Positions 26,311-37,740 of a DNA stretch of 64,000 nt are shown piece after piece. The number at the start of each line of letters is the position of its first letter. Within the stretch, counting starts at the first letter, position 1. Source of the DNA: Adiantum capillus-veneris (taxonomy: Eukaryota > Streptophyta > Polypodiopsida > Polypodiales > Pteridaceae). The notes below the pieces were generated by a model. That model saw only the letters and a program-made list of their open reading frames with translations. It did no database searches and had not been told where the DNA came from. The position numbers and the translations under genes are program-made. The stretch spans positions 117,684,043 to 117,748,042 of the forward strand of contig CM043960.1 in the NCBI GenBank assembly GCA_014529385.2, read 5' to 3'.

Positions 26311-26586
26311 GTTGATAACCATATGTTTACATATATGATCTAAACCTAGTGAAAACATGCTTTGCATTGTTGTAAGAAGATTCATAATTGATAGATGGTC
26401 TTCCCATATATTTTGATTCTTAATAACATAAGCTCGTGGCATATCTTCTAGTACTTGATTAATGTGCTCAGTTTTATTATTTATCTAAGGGTTATCATTT
26501 GTGCTTAGGTTACAAGTAGCCTTGAGTTTATGAAATACTTCTCTCTAAATTATTTCATCAAATTTTTAATATGAATCACTAGTGAT

Positions 26587-26665
26587 TGTGCACGTCTACT
26601 ACACGTGTCAGAGCTAGGGACTTATCGAGCACCGTGTGAATTTTACAGATGTGAGTGATGAGCAT
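26587..26665 (-). repeat. 3' LTR remnant of gypsy copy B
   Basis: Bases from TGTGCACG to GAGCACCGTGTG match the end of the 5' LTR at 48612-48662, including AGCTAGGGACTT. The remainder of the LTR is not recognisable; the following 900 bases hold no gene that I can identify. Confidence 0.65.
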
Positions 26666-27609
26666 AATGCAATTCTTACGCATTTAAATAATTTTGGAAA
26701 TTGAGGATAGGATTTTGGTTTACATTTCTTGAGTTTGTCATTGTTAATTCAATTTCATTAATTAGAGAGCGCCCACTCCAAGATTTGGCACATGATAGTC
26801 ATCGGCCTACCTGGAGTGTGTTATTCATGCACATGAAGTGAAGTGATGAGCCCTTGAATTTGGTATTTACTTGAACTCTTTAGCATTAAGCTAGGTCCAT
26901 TTTGCCTTTAAGATGACTAGCCAACGTCTATCGCTAAACACCCCTAAGGTTTCTACCATTAATAATAGATTTCATACACAAAACTAGTTGGTCAAAGATC
27001 AAAAGTCTACCGTTAATAATAGATTTCATACACAAAACTAGTTGGTCAAAGATCAAAAGTTAACCTAAAGTCATGTCATTTTCTTAAAGGAAAAAATAAT
27101 AATGTTAGACTCTAAACAAATTAATTTCTACAAGTTACTAAAAGATTCCCATTTTATACAATCTATGTGGCAAAGTAGCAACATAATTTCACAGTTTATG
27201 ATCATGCCATACTAGCAACATATACACATAAAACAAATGGCAGTGAAAATAGGAAAGTAATGATGGAAGAGTTACACCTATTCCTATATAAGGTAGCTCA
27301 TGTCATTGAAGAATATGTCCTCAGCCATGTGGATGGAGATCCATATAATTTCTCTCAATCCTCCTATACAACAATTTCAAGCAACCAGGACCTATACCTC
27401 AAGGAGGCATGTCAGCATGAAAAGACAAAAAATTCAAGGAAAACAAGTTGAAACAAAATCTAGACCCCAAACCTACCTATATGTCACCACTTATGGAATC
27501 AAGGGAAGAGGATATTGTATAGACTGGGTGGAATCCCTAAGGCTAGGCCTCTATACTCATCACCTAGATAAACAAAATCATTTTTAGTGAGGCCATATTC
27601 TTCCTCAAT

Positions 27610-27925
27610 CTCTATTTTGATTCTTCATCATCTTCTTGTGCACATATGTTAATCAAGAACCTCACTATGTGTGGATACTCATCTTGTGCAAAAGAATAGG
27701 CATGTGCCGCTCGAGAAACATTTCTTGTTGGGTAGGGAGCACTAGTAGTCCATAGACGTATTAGCCATTCTAACTCCTCAAAAGTTTTCTCACAAGCGAG
27801 TCTCTCTACCAAATCCCATTCACAAGAAAGTACAGGGTATCATATGTGAAACACCACTTGAGAAAAAAAAAAGGATACCTTTTATAAAAAATAGAAGCGT
27901 ACATCTCTGTGAACTAGCCATATCT
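27610..27925 (-). pseudogene. Extra downstream ORF of gypsy copy B, broken
   Basis: The start context and the ACEKTFEELEWLIRLWTT segment correspond to the extra ORF of copy A at 6766-7188. Stops interrupt the first third. The acidic end is kept (EDDEE). Confidence 0.65.
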
Positions 27926-28129
27926 CGGAACACAGATAGATTTGGTTAGGTCTCTAAAACATAAGGGTTGTTTTCTTGTGCTTCTTGATGTGACATGGTG
28001 AATTTGGGCTATGTGTTGGATCCGATAAGGTGCACTCTCATTGCTCTTCGCTCTTGCTCTTTTACAGTTTTTGTTTTTTATTTATTCCTTTTTTTTGTTA
28101 GTATAAGTATAAGGCTATGCATATGCAAT

Positions 28130-28902
28130 CCCTCAATTGGAGAGTTGAGATTTCAGGGAAGGAAAATTAAGAGGATAGGAATCCAAAACACTGACGTGAC
28201 TGAGGACTCCCCCCTTCCTCGAGTAGATCATACTCTTTGAAAAGTTGTCGTCGCCCTTTGAAACCAATTGTTCCAATTTTTTATGGAAGGAGGTTCTCGC
28301 TACCCCAAGTGCCACATCAAGGCTCTCCCATGAACATGCATCAAATGTTTCAGTAGTCGGTGGTTCTATAGGTGCAATCATGGAGTTTTCAATGTTTTCC
28401 CTACAATTCACAATGCTATGGAAAGGATGTGTAGGATCTTCTTCAAAAAGGTATGAATTAGATGAGGAACTAGAAGCTTTTTGGGACTCTTCCCTTCCTG
28501 AGCTGAATGGAACAGATTGAAATTGCTTCAGTTTCCAAACTAACTCTAGAACAAGGGTACGGTATTCTAGAATCTTCACTTTTCCACAATCCTCAACTGA
28601 GATTAGGGTTGCAGAATTGAATTTACCTAGTGTGGCGGGCGAGATAGAGAATGATACCTTATGTTTAGGGACCCAAATTTGATCATTCCCATAATAGTAT
28701 CATTGGGCATCTAATAGGGTTTTAGAATCCAACGTGATGTGATCTTGACTTTCTTAGAGCATGTTGTTGATTTTCTACAAGAATGTATTCTTGAATTAGG
28801 TGGAAGAGTGGAAGGAGTTGGAAGTGAGGCCTTTAGGACCCATTGACATGTACTCTTAGGCAACTCAGGTTGAGTCCTTGCAGTGTCACTACTTGCTACA
28901 AC
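28130..28902 (-). pseudogene. C-terminal tail of gypsy copy B polyprotein
   Basis: The minus strand encodes stretches matching the copy A tail: the WVPK-like repeats, QSVPFSSGREE, and beyond the pol stop LEQLVSKGD and MIYSRKGGV. It ends abruptly at the hAT target duplication, and the upstream continuation lies at 37272 and beyond. Confidence 0.75.
28895..28902. repeat. Target site duplication, left, hAT copy 2
   Basis: GCTACAAC; the right partner at 37272-37279 is GCTGCAAC, seven of eight bases equal. Eight bases is the length typical of hAT insertion, and both flanks are gypsy copy B sequence. Confidence 0.8.
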
Positions 28903-28929
28903 GAGGGATTTAATATTTACGTAATTACG
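28903..28929. repeat. Terminal inverted repeat, left, hAT copy 2
   Basis: The end pairs with 37247-37271 inverted, sharing the GGATTT and ACGTAAT.ACG blocks with a two-base indel. Confidence 0.75.
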
Positions 28930-29033
28930 TCAAATTTTGTGTGATCACAAGGTCTTATTGACACATTTACATGATCACCTCAAATATGATCACACAGAAT
29001 CCAGTTTAGGGTGACTTGCAAACCTACAAAACT

Positions 29034-29094
29034 CCCACCGGGTTAACAGAATAGCCCAGCGGGCCCGCCAGGAAAGCGAATAAGCCCGGCGGGA
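29034..29094. repeat. GC-rich subterminal repeats, left end of hAT copy 2
   Basis: CACCGGG, CAGCGGGCCCGCCAGG and AGCCCGGCGGG, related to the blocks of copy 1. Confidence 0.7.
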
Positions 29095-29102
29095 TATTTG
29101 CG

Positions 29103-29111
29103 TTATATATA
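29103..29111 (+). promoter_or_regulatory. TATA box of passenger genes, hAT copy 2
   Basis: TTATATATA follows the subterminal repeats, as in copy 1. Confidence 0.5.
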
Positions 29112-29156
29112 CGGGGGCCCGATCGACCCTGCTAGGTCTGTTATCGCTTTCGCCTT

Positions 29157-29304
<148 letters not shown>

Positions 29305-29359
29305 TTGCACCACCTTTGCAGGTATGTCAAGAGGAGAGAGGACAGAGGGAGAGAGGGGG

Positions 29360-29968
29360 TCGTGTGGGAGCGTGCTCTGCGTCACAGTGCACGGCAGCAG
29401 CAGAGTACCTGACCACACGATCCGGGTATATGTTGTGTGTGTGTGTGTATACGTTGTGTGGTAGCGCGCCTTTTGTCATAGTGCGCGGCAGTAATAAAGT
29501 ACCTTACTACACAATGGGAGTGTGTGTGTAAGCTGTTCTCCGGAACAATGCTTATCACGGGGGCATCACCTCGGTGACACAGGGAAGATGGTGTCCTTGT
29601 GGTAAGTATTGGCTTACTGTCTGGGTACTACGTCAGTAACGCGGCGAATCTAGTATCCTTATGGTAAGTCAACTTCCCTTCCCCTTTCCCAAAAAACATA
29701 TGGGCATGGGTCGGTAACGCGGCTAAGAGATTTCATATGTAGGCCATTGTTTTTTCTTAGATTCAGGCGGCACTCGGTTGGTAACGCGGCTAATAGAGTG
29801 TCGTTTGTTAGAAGCATATGTTTTTGCATAAATGTGGCGTTCATGTCGTTAACCCGGCCGTACGAACGTCATATAATTTGTATGTGCATGTGCAGTTAAA
29901 TTTTTAAGTATTAAGTATATGAAATACTTTGTCGGTAACGCGGTTGTGAAGAGTATTTAATCATATGC
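29360..29968 (+). repeat. Array of eight hairpins with conserved loop and different stems
   Basis: Hairpins at 29360-29420, 29454-29514, 29551-29606, 29611-29670, 29696-29740, 29764-29807, 29832-29874 and 29915-29968. Loops are near GTCGGTAACGCGGCTAA (for example CGTCAGTAACGCGGCGAATC in the fourth, GGTTGGTAACGCGGCTAATA in the sixth). Stems share almost no sequence but pair: the third forms about 19 of 20 pairs, the fourth 18 of 20, the sixth 12 of 12, the seventh 11 of 11, each counting G.U pairs. The G.U pairs exist only in plus-strand RNA. The array precedes the kinase gene, as in copy 1. Confidence 0.88.
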
Positions 29969-30047
29969 AAAATGTATGAATTGTTTCATTTTGTTGTTTT
30001 TAACTGTCCATTTGAAATTATATACTAGCCAATCATATTCAAAAGAA

Positions 30048-30255
30048 TACTTTATTCATCAATCATCACTATTTTAAATGTTCTATTTATATAGAATAGA
30101 GCTAACATCAATCATCACTATTTTAAATGTTCCATTTATATAGAATACTTTATTCATCAATCATAGCTATTTTAAATGTGTCATTTATATAGAATACTTT
30201 ATTTATCAATCATCGTTATTTTAAATGTTCCATTTATATAAATTACATGTAAAAA
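30048..30255. repeat. AT-rich minisatellite, about 50-bp period
   Basis: Four units share ATCAATCAT and TATTTTAAATGTTCCATTTATATA. It lies between the hairpin array and the kinase pseudogene, in an otherwise AT-rich 900-base stretch with no gene. Confidence 0.75.
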
Positions 30256-30869
30256 ATTATTTGCACACAAATTGCATGGTTAATAATTTTTTTTAATCTT
30301 TTTAAAGGACTCTCAAGCATTATCAATTTATCGCTAGTTTTAATGCTTCATTTACATAAATTCTCTGCAAAAATCTAAATACATACAATTTGCATGTTAA
30401 ATATTCTTTTATATCTTTTTAAAGAGCATCAATTATCATCGCTTTTTGATTGCTACATTTACATAAATGCTATGTAAAAAAGTATGTGAACACAATTTGC
30501 TAGTCCAATTTGTATACTTCCAATGTTTTAAATGTTTTGAAGATTTTAAGTCGGTGTGTGCTTTGTTTGAATTAGTATGTGCGCACGAAGAAAAATATAA
30601 GTTACAAAATTCAATATATGCTGAAATGTTAAAGACTGTTAGCATGTATTGTTTGATCTAAATTAAGTTCTTATAAACCATTTGTTTGAACTGCTTTTTA
30701 CACGTGTAACAGATTGCAATTTTAAGTGAAGATTATATTCAATTTTTATCAATATTTCCATAACATTTGTTAAAATCTTCAAGTCGTGGTTAAGAGTTTA
30801 CCAGAGATAGTGTGAGAGTGGTAGTGTCATTCACAACCATGAATTTGTATTTGATATGCTGTTTTTGTA

Positions 30870-32405
30870 TTGTCCAGTGCAAATATGATGCCAGATCAGA
30901 AGAAATTTATTATGCATGCCATTCGTAAAGAATGTATTTTGGAAATCTCATCAGGTGCAACTGACCGCATACAACAGATTAGTGAAAGCGATGTCTACAT
31001 CAAAGACATCACTAGCGCTATATGGGAGAACACAGAGCGCAAGTTGCGACTTGAAGGCCAATACGAGTTGTTGAGTCCAGCTGGGATATGAGAATTTGAC
31101 CCCCACCATAAAGTCAGGACAGTGTTGGGCAATATGAAAGTATGTTGCAGAGACTTAAAGGAAGATATCCCACCTGCTTGCGACATGTCAAAGTTAGAGC
31201 TCTGGAATAAATTGTGGGAAGAACAGAAGGTAAAGATGAAGCGTGTGAAAGCGCAGGACCAAGCAGCTCTACCCAAGAGATTGAAGATGGCACAAGATGC
31301 ACAAGCAGCTTTGGGAGGTCGATCCGATGCCAGCGGCACCGGCACAATCATGCGCACTGCTTTGAATGCAAAGTGCGCTCATCTTGTTGGCATCCCTCAC
31401 AAAGCCTTGGTAGAAGGTATGGGGATTGGAGCTAGCTCCTTTGGTGTGTGCACATTGTACACTGTCAAAGGCATCTCATTTTTTCCATATCACATTACAT
31501 ATGTGGGAAAATGTTACAAGGGAGGGAGTGAGGCAAAATTTGACAACTTTCAGACAGAGTAGGGAATGCAAATGCTTCACCCCTCCATTGTCAGGTGCAT
31601 TGGGTTTACTACAGAGTCTCCTTGGATCACGATATTCCCATACTACAATGGGGGTACCGTGGGCGACATGATGTGCCGCTTACCATTCGCTCACGGATTG
31701 TTCAGACGACACATGCACAGGCTACAACACGGCTGGAGGTCATTGCCTGTAGCAAAAAACCCTATAAGCGAGATAGACACGGTGCGGATCAAAGAAGTGG
31801 TCGAGCAGATGCCGGCAATTTGTCATGCCTTAATTGACGGCGTTGCGGCTGCCCACCAAGCCGGTATAGTGCACAATGACCTTCACCCGCTCAACGTAAT
31901 GTTGGACTTTACTCGTGCCAATAAACCCCGCGTCGGTATCATTGATTGGGGTATGATGCTGAGAACACCTACTAAGCGCATGGGAAACAATTATTTGTCT
32001 CCAACCACACAATCAGACGAAGCAATTTTGAATGCACAGAGAGCAGGGAACACCGAGATGGCTAAGCGACCGTGGATTTCTCCCAAACTATACGATCCAC
32101 GGTGCGCAGATGCATACTCAAAAACCAGCGACATTTATGCATTGGGCTACTTGTTCGACATGCTGGCAGATTTTTGGAGTGCAGCCGGAAAATTTTATTT
32201 TCAAGACAATGTTTTTCACCACCCGGACGAAGATGTCATGAGGGCTATTCGATTTAAAGTAGATTGTTGGATGAAGTTAAAAGATCGGGACCAAAGAAGG
32301 AATGATTCTGACGTGTTGATGTTTTTCAAAGAACATTTAAAGACAGACCCTAATCCTGTGCAACGTCCACTTGTTGAACTTGCACCATCATTTTATCCGA
32401 TTTAA
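30870..32405 (+). pseudogene. Atypical kinase-like passenger, hAT copy 2, two in-frame stops
   Basis: One frame of 511 codons with TGA at 31089-31091 and TAG at 31560-31562 but no frameshift. Order and motifs follow the copy 1 kinase: helical N-terminus, GASSFGV loop, lysine in YVGKCYKGG, HNDLHPLNVML catalytic loop, DWG, and a DIYALGY helix. APE is replaced by SPK. The start is uncertain: MSSANMMP at 30870 or the second or third Met, which match the ATG used in copy 1. HND and DWG are shared by both copies, so they are ancestral and not decay. Confidence 0.85.
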
Positions 32406-32672
32406 ACATTTTTATGATATACATGTCTGTCAAGTGTATTCAAATTTTTATTGAAGTCTATTATCTGGTTTGAAGTGGTTCACCTAATTGAGTCAATTAT
32501 TTGTCATTTAAGTTTTAACTGTCATTATTTTAAATTTGCCTTGTGGTTCAATTAGTCGCATTTGAAGTGGTGGTTTTTAGTGGATTCTGCGTACTGTCCC
32601 AATGAGTGAGAATATATATTTGCCAATGATATTGAATATTTGCCACTCTATTGACTGCAGCTGTAAGAGAAA

Positions 32673-33707
32673 ATGGCCGATCAAGAACAAGATATTGGTA
32701 CCCAATCACTGCCTGATGATCAACAACAAGCGGTTGTTAATGCATTTCAGCGCATGAAGTCTCTGGCACACGGCATGTCGGCACAAAAAGCGATGCGTAC
32801 TGCTCGCCGACTCTCAAAGTGGGCAAATCCAAACCATATGCAGTGGAAAGAGATCAATAAAGAAGTGACAAAGGACATGATCAAGACAATATGGCCATGT
32901 GAGGATGCAGAGATCAAGAAAGGAAGGTGGAAGTTTTTCAAGTGCACGCATGATGGTATCAAAGACAACGCTGAGAGGATTTATTTGGAGGTTTATGGCC
33001 ATTCCCTGCACAATGCAGATCGTGCGCTATATTTTTCCAAAATGTTATATGTTCACTTTGTGCAACAACGACTAGTAAACTTCTTGTCAAAGGAGACAAG
33101 TGTTGCCACTCATGATTTAAGGGAGAGTTGTGTCACTTTCACCCGAGATGACCTGGCATTGATAGTGGAAGGCTCCGACCTTTAGTTAAAGAAAGAGAAG
33201 GATATTTACACGACACAGTTGGCAGAGAAAGATGCAAAAATAACACGTCTTTCTATAGTCACCCAGACATTGCAACCCTCACAAGTCCGGATGGAGAAAA
33301 GCATTCACCGCTTAAGTCAGGACGTTCAAACCCTAACACAACGAGTGAATCCAACACGTGTACAAGGGACACACATCAGCCACCGTGTCTTGCATCCGGA
33401 GTTGGTCCCCTCGTCTACTTCAGATGCATCCTCATCTTCCCAATGTCCAGTTTGCTACAAGAATTTTGATGGATGGAGTGGGTACTATACATTGACATGT
33501 GGTCACTATTATCATTTAGTTTGTGTTATTCGTTTGATGCAAAACAATAGTCGATGAGCAATGTGTTCACAAGATATTCCACAAGGAATTTATATTATGT
33601 TTGGCATGGCAAACGAATATAAATTCAAGCAAGCACGCCCAGATACCCCTAGCACAATTAGAAATCTGTTTGATGAGCAAGATGCTGCTTCAGGGAAACA
33701 CAATTGA
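32673..33707 (+). pseudogene. RING-like passenger, hAT copy 2, two in-frame stops
   Basis: A single frame of 345 codons carries TAG at 33183-33185 (start of the coiled coil) and TGA at 33555-33557. The N-terminal region matches copy 1 (KWANPNHMQWKEIN, KMLYVHFV). The RING begins CPVC and continues CGHYYHLVC. The second stop sits at the position of the seventh zinc ligand: the frame then reads AMC, where copy 1 reads CAIF. A change of a Cys codon to TGA is the simplest explanation. The C-terminus after the stop still resembles copy 1. Confidence 0.8.
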
Positions 33708-33875
33708 GATCGACAAACTATGTAATTCCATGACAAACTATGTACTATCGAGAATATGAAGCATTGTAATTACTCAAAACACATTTGAATACAAGGTCTT
33801 TTACAATGGTTTTTGACATTTGCTTATTCTACTCTCAAGCTATATTGAATCAATTGAGTTGTTATCTGGTTCTAA

Positions 33876-36054
33876 TTAGTCTAACTGTTGTGGTTCTCCT
33901 TCTAATTCAACCTCCACATCTATTATCAAATTCTCTTCTTTTTCGTCTACAGTGCATTGAGATACACCAACATTGAAATCTTCTTCATTTTCGTTTTGAC
34001 AATCATACAACCAAGTTGGCATTTCCTCCTCGTAGCCAGCACTTTCGATGTGATTCAGTATCTTTTCGTTGCAATACATATACACTAATTTCTCTGCTTT
34101 GTCTGCTAATAGTCTGTTGCAAATAGTGTTGTGAACATACTTGTACATACTCCAGTTTCTCTCTGAACTTGAATTTGCTGCACATTGTGCGAGTACTTTC
34201 ATTGCAAGAGGACGTAAGGTAGAGTAATGCTCTCCACCATTCATCATCCACCACTTCCATGCAGGTTGCTCTTTTGCCATTACCTGTACAAAATCATTCG
34301 CAAAATGACCTTCTTTTAATCTAAATGCACTCATTTCTTTGATGCAATCAATTCAGTCGTGAACGTTGGAAGTAGAACGTGTTGACTACGTGATAGAAAT
34401 CTCCTACCACCTTTGTATTGGACATCAGATCTAAATTCCAATACTCTGGATCGAGCATGTAAGCCACGCTATGGAGTGGACTATGAGCGCTCTTCCACCT
34501 TGCATGAATATACTTAGTCAAAATTTTCCACTATTTGCCAGAGAATGGTAATCGTCGCCACTCCTTATCTACTATAGAATCTTTCAGCTCTTCAAGATTT
34601 TTAAGACTCTACTGGACTGACCACCATGTCATCCACACTTTGCCCAAGTTTGGCGCCCTTTGATCAAGATTGCGGATCGCGAACATAACGGGCATCATTA
34701 CATGGTATGCATCCATTACACTCCTCCACCAAGCAACCTTGTTTACATTGCCACGTAGACATGTAATTTTATCCTTCACTGTTTCTTTCTGCTCAAGCTG
34801 CCATTCATCAAAGGACGCGCAACTGAATGTGTCAATCACAGCACATTTATTACGGAGAAGTGATTCCAAGGTATAAAAGTGTGTGCAGAACCGAGTTTCA
34901 GCAGGAAGTTTCAGCATCATTGACATGCGCATCCTATACAAATCAAGCACTTTCTGTCGTTTCAAGATAAATTTCACAACCTGACATGCTGTATCAATTA
35001 TTTTGGCAAACCATGTGGTTTCTTCGCTAGTGTACCAATCTTTCAGCACCAAGTTCAAGCTGTGCGTATTACAACCATTGGAAAAAATGTATGGAAAGCA
35101 CTTCTTTATTAATTTATTGGCGTTTTTACAATTCTTTGTGTTGTCCAGCACAACCTGAACGACATGTTCAGCACCACTTTCTTTAATTACATCAATCAAG
35201 ACCTCAAAAATATATTTTCCACTTTTAATTGCACCAGAACTATCAATCGCCTTTATAAACGTTTCTCCCCTTGGACAAACCAACATTACGTGGATCAACG
35301 GTCTTCTTTGAACATTTGACCAGCCATCACTCACAATCATACAGCCTGAAAGTGAAATATTCCCAAGTATTATTTTGCCAACACGCTCTTTGACTTCGAT
35401 GTAACATTTGTCCAAGAAAACATTTCTTATCGTGTGATAAGAAGGAGCTGAAAATCCTGGACCAAACTCACCGATTTTCTTCCAAGCAGCCTTCCAATGA
35501 TTACTGTCTACCATGACCAAAGCACTTCTAGTAAAGAATATTGCTTTGGCGAATGCTGTTTGTGCTTCTTCTAGAGACTGCACTCAAAAGATTTGATGTA
35601 ATGATTTTTGACGCATTTGACAAAGTCCACCTTCATTGTGACGTTTAAAAGGAATACTACCTGGAATTTCCTCTCCTTGCATAGGTTGCTCTCCAAGGTT
35701 AGTTGGCATCACTATAGGATCTGCGGAGTTAATATTTGGCTCTGGGAACTCTTGATTCAAAGGCACAAAGCTATATATCTGTCGTTTCTTGCCACCCTTT
35801 TTGGCGAGCTCTTCTCTCAAACGCTTTGCAACTGCAGGTGCCTGAGAATGTTCACATTTTCTACAATTGTTTTTAGCGCTACCTAGGAAATGATCCCTAA
35901 TACGTGGTGCACCGCCATATTTTTTTGTGAGATAAAATTTACATTGCCACTCCATATATCGGCCGCATATGTTGTGAGCATAATCCCACTCTTTGCCATG
36001 AGCTTTTTTATTCTTTGGCTTCTTTGTACCACTTGTGCCCACATTTTGCTCCAT
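33876..36054 (-). pseudogene. hAT transposase, copy 2, multiply broken
   Basis: The frame from the ATG at 36054 carries a TGA at 35584-35586, then continues to 34609, after which stops and a frameshift lead to the last part (34334-33876). The BED-like finger has lost one ligand (WQCKFYL in place of WKCNFCG). The DUF659-like region keeps VSDGWSNVQRRPLI and NGCNTHSLNLVLKDW, and the C-terminus keeps SERNWSMYKYVH and KAEKLVYMYCN. The stops are at different sites from that of copy 1, so the two copies were damaged separately. Confidence 0.88.
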
Positions 36055-36496
36055 TGATTTTAAATTAAAACTGAAGAGAAAAGAACAAGATGTTACAAAC
36101 TGAAAACAAATTTTTTATTTTCAATATATATTATAATTTAAAAAACATTCAATATAAAAGTAACCATGATGCACAATATGAGATTTTCAATGCACGCTAG
36201 TCAATCCACATATCAATCACCTATATTGTGAGCAACCATACACATTGCAATGTAATCTATACATGGCGTAATAACGATAACAATAGTATGAATATCTCTA
36301 TGAAATTATTATTATAATGATTATTAAATGTCCACTTTGATTTGCAAACAATAAGACACATCTAATTTCATTTGCTACAAAAACAAACGAAAGCAAGAAA
36401 ATATATAATTGGTCATTTCATGCACTAATAATCTATCGTAATAAATAATGCAAACGAATATATAAACCAATGCATGAACTAACAAAAATAAATCTT

Positions 36497-36896
36497 CAAT
36501 CTAATCACCCAATTGGGGACTACTTGAACCCACTGAAGGATTGTAGCCCACCCATGCAACCAATTCAATATATAAAAGCTATTTTAACCCAATCAAGGAT
36601 TATAGCTCTTATATTGTAAATCAACTCAAATATAAGACATCAAGGATCTTTATATGCCCGGTACACTAGTAGAGGACATCCGACCCTTAACTATCGACTA
36701 GACATTTACATATGCTCATCTTCCAAAACCAATTACAGCCCTCATTTGGATCAATGGCTTCTTCGCAATAAGCATGATTCCCGAAGTTGTCCGTTGTTTT
36801 GGTTTCGTACCTTTATGTTGGTAAACGAATTAAAATTTCTTAGAAGTGGTTACCAAATTAAGAATCACATCCGGCCCAAAAAAGGACCTGTGACTC
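36497..36896 (-). repeat. Hairpins upstream of hAT transposase, copy 2
   Basis: On the minus strand GAGTCACA pairs with TGTGATTC (36889-36896, 36862-36869) around the loop GGTCCTTTTTTGGGCCGGA. A second has arms 36602-36616 and 36566-36582 with about 13 pairs around AATCCTTGATTGGGTTAAA. A weaker third lies at 36497-36543 with GTCCCCAATTGGG in its loop. Loops resemble the copy 1 loop AGTTCTTTTTTGGACTGG; stems do not. Confidence 0.65.
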
Positions 36897-37000
36897 TATA
36901 ACCTTAGGTCAAATCACAAGGAGATGACAATACCCGGCACTTGGATACACTCCCCAAGGATTTGCCTAGCTAAAAGACCGGGGTTAGCACACTATTTACT

Positions 37001-37009
37001 ATATATAAT
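37001..37009 (-). promoter_or_regulatory. TATA box of transposase gene, hAT copy 2
   Basis: ATTATATAT on the minus strand beside the subterminal repeats, same place as in copy 1. Confidence 0.45.
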
Positions 37010-37012
37010 TAC

Positions 37013-37144
37013 ACCCGCCGGGCTTTTTCGTTTTCTCGGCAGGCCTGCCGGGCAATTGCATATACCTGGCGGGCCCGCCGAGAAAACAAAAAAGCCCGGC
37101 GGTTCCCGCATGGAAATTATGAAAGCCCGGAGGGCTAACCGGCT
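37013..37144. repeat. GC-rich subterminal repeats, right end of hAT copy 2
   Basis: Five blocks such as CCCGCCGGGC, GCAGGCCTGCCGGGC, GGCGGGCCCGCCGAG and AAGCCCGGCGG. Confidence 0.72.
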
Positions 37145-37246
37145 CTATAGGTTTTTGTAGGTCATCATCAAAGTCACGTTAACAATTAACGTGATCACGT
37201 GATTTTTTTTGTGTAAATACGATAGTTATTTACGTAATCACCCGAT

Positions 37247-37271
37247 CGTGATTACGTTAATGAAATCCTTG
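37247..37271. repeat. Terminal inverted repeat, right, hAT copy 2
   Basis: Inverted partner of 28903-28929; followed directly by the right target duplication GCTGCAAC (37272-37279). Confidence 0.75.
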
Positions 37272-37740
37272 GCTGCAACTATGGAAATTGATACGTCAGG
37301 TTTGTGGGCAACCAATGAGGATGACTTAATGACTTTGGTTTGTGAATATTGGTTATCTTGCAATTTTACCAGAGTCGATAATATAGGCGACCTTTCTTGA
37401 ATGGTAGGGAGAAGAGCAAGTTTTTTCATTTTGATATTCCCAGTCCCCCAGTCAATATTGCATTTGGTTGCCAACATCCACTTGCATCCTATGTTTATGT
37501 TTCCTTCCATAGTTCCAGCAGGCATGATAAAAAATCTTTGGCCTACACTCCCATTTTCATAGGCAATAGGTGCTTGAAGGACTCCAAAAATAGTGGTTTT
37601 CTTCTTATTAATACCCTGGACTTTCATGGTACTTAGAGATAGGGGTAGTTTTCCTAACTAGCACCATACTCCATATCACAACAAATTATGTTGAGCTCCT
37701 GTATCTAGCAAGGCATTATACAACACTTTCCCATAAAAAG
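37272..37740 (-). pseudogene. Gypsy copy B: C-terminal protease fragment
   Basis: The minus strand encodes YNALLDTGA, then GINKKKTTIFG, MPAGTMEGNINIG and TKCNIDWGTG, matching the second protease domain of copy A. The canonical D-T-G-A is kept. The region is bounded on the left by the hAT target duplication and on the right by the 1.8-kb insertion. Confidence 0.8.

Noticed and set aside
28888-28900. CACTA-type terminus (CACTACTTGC) just left of hAT copy 2
   Set aside because: The sequence belongs to the gypsy copy B flank; TIR and 8-bp duplication place the hAT end at 28903.
29360-29968. microRNA or siRNA precursor cluster
   Set aside because: Stems vary and loops are conserved, the opposite of microRNA families; no single conserved mature arm.
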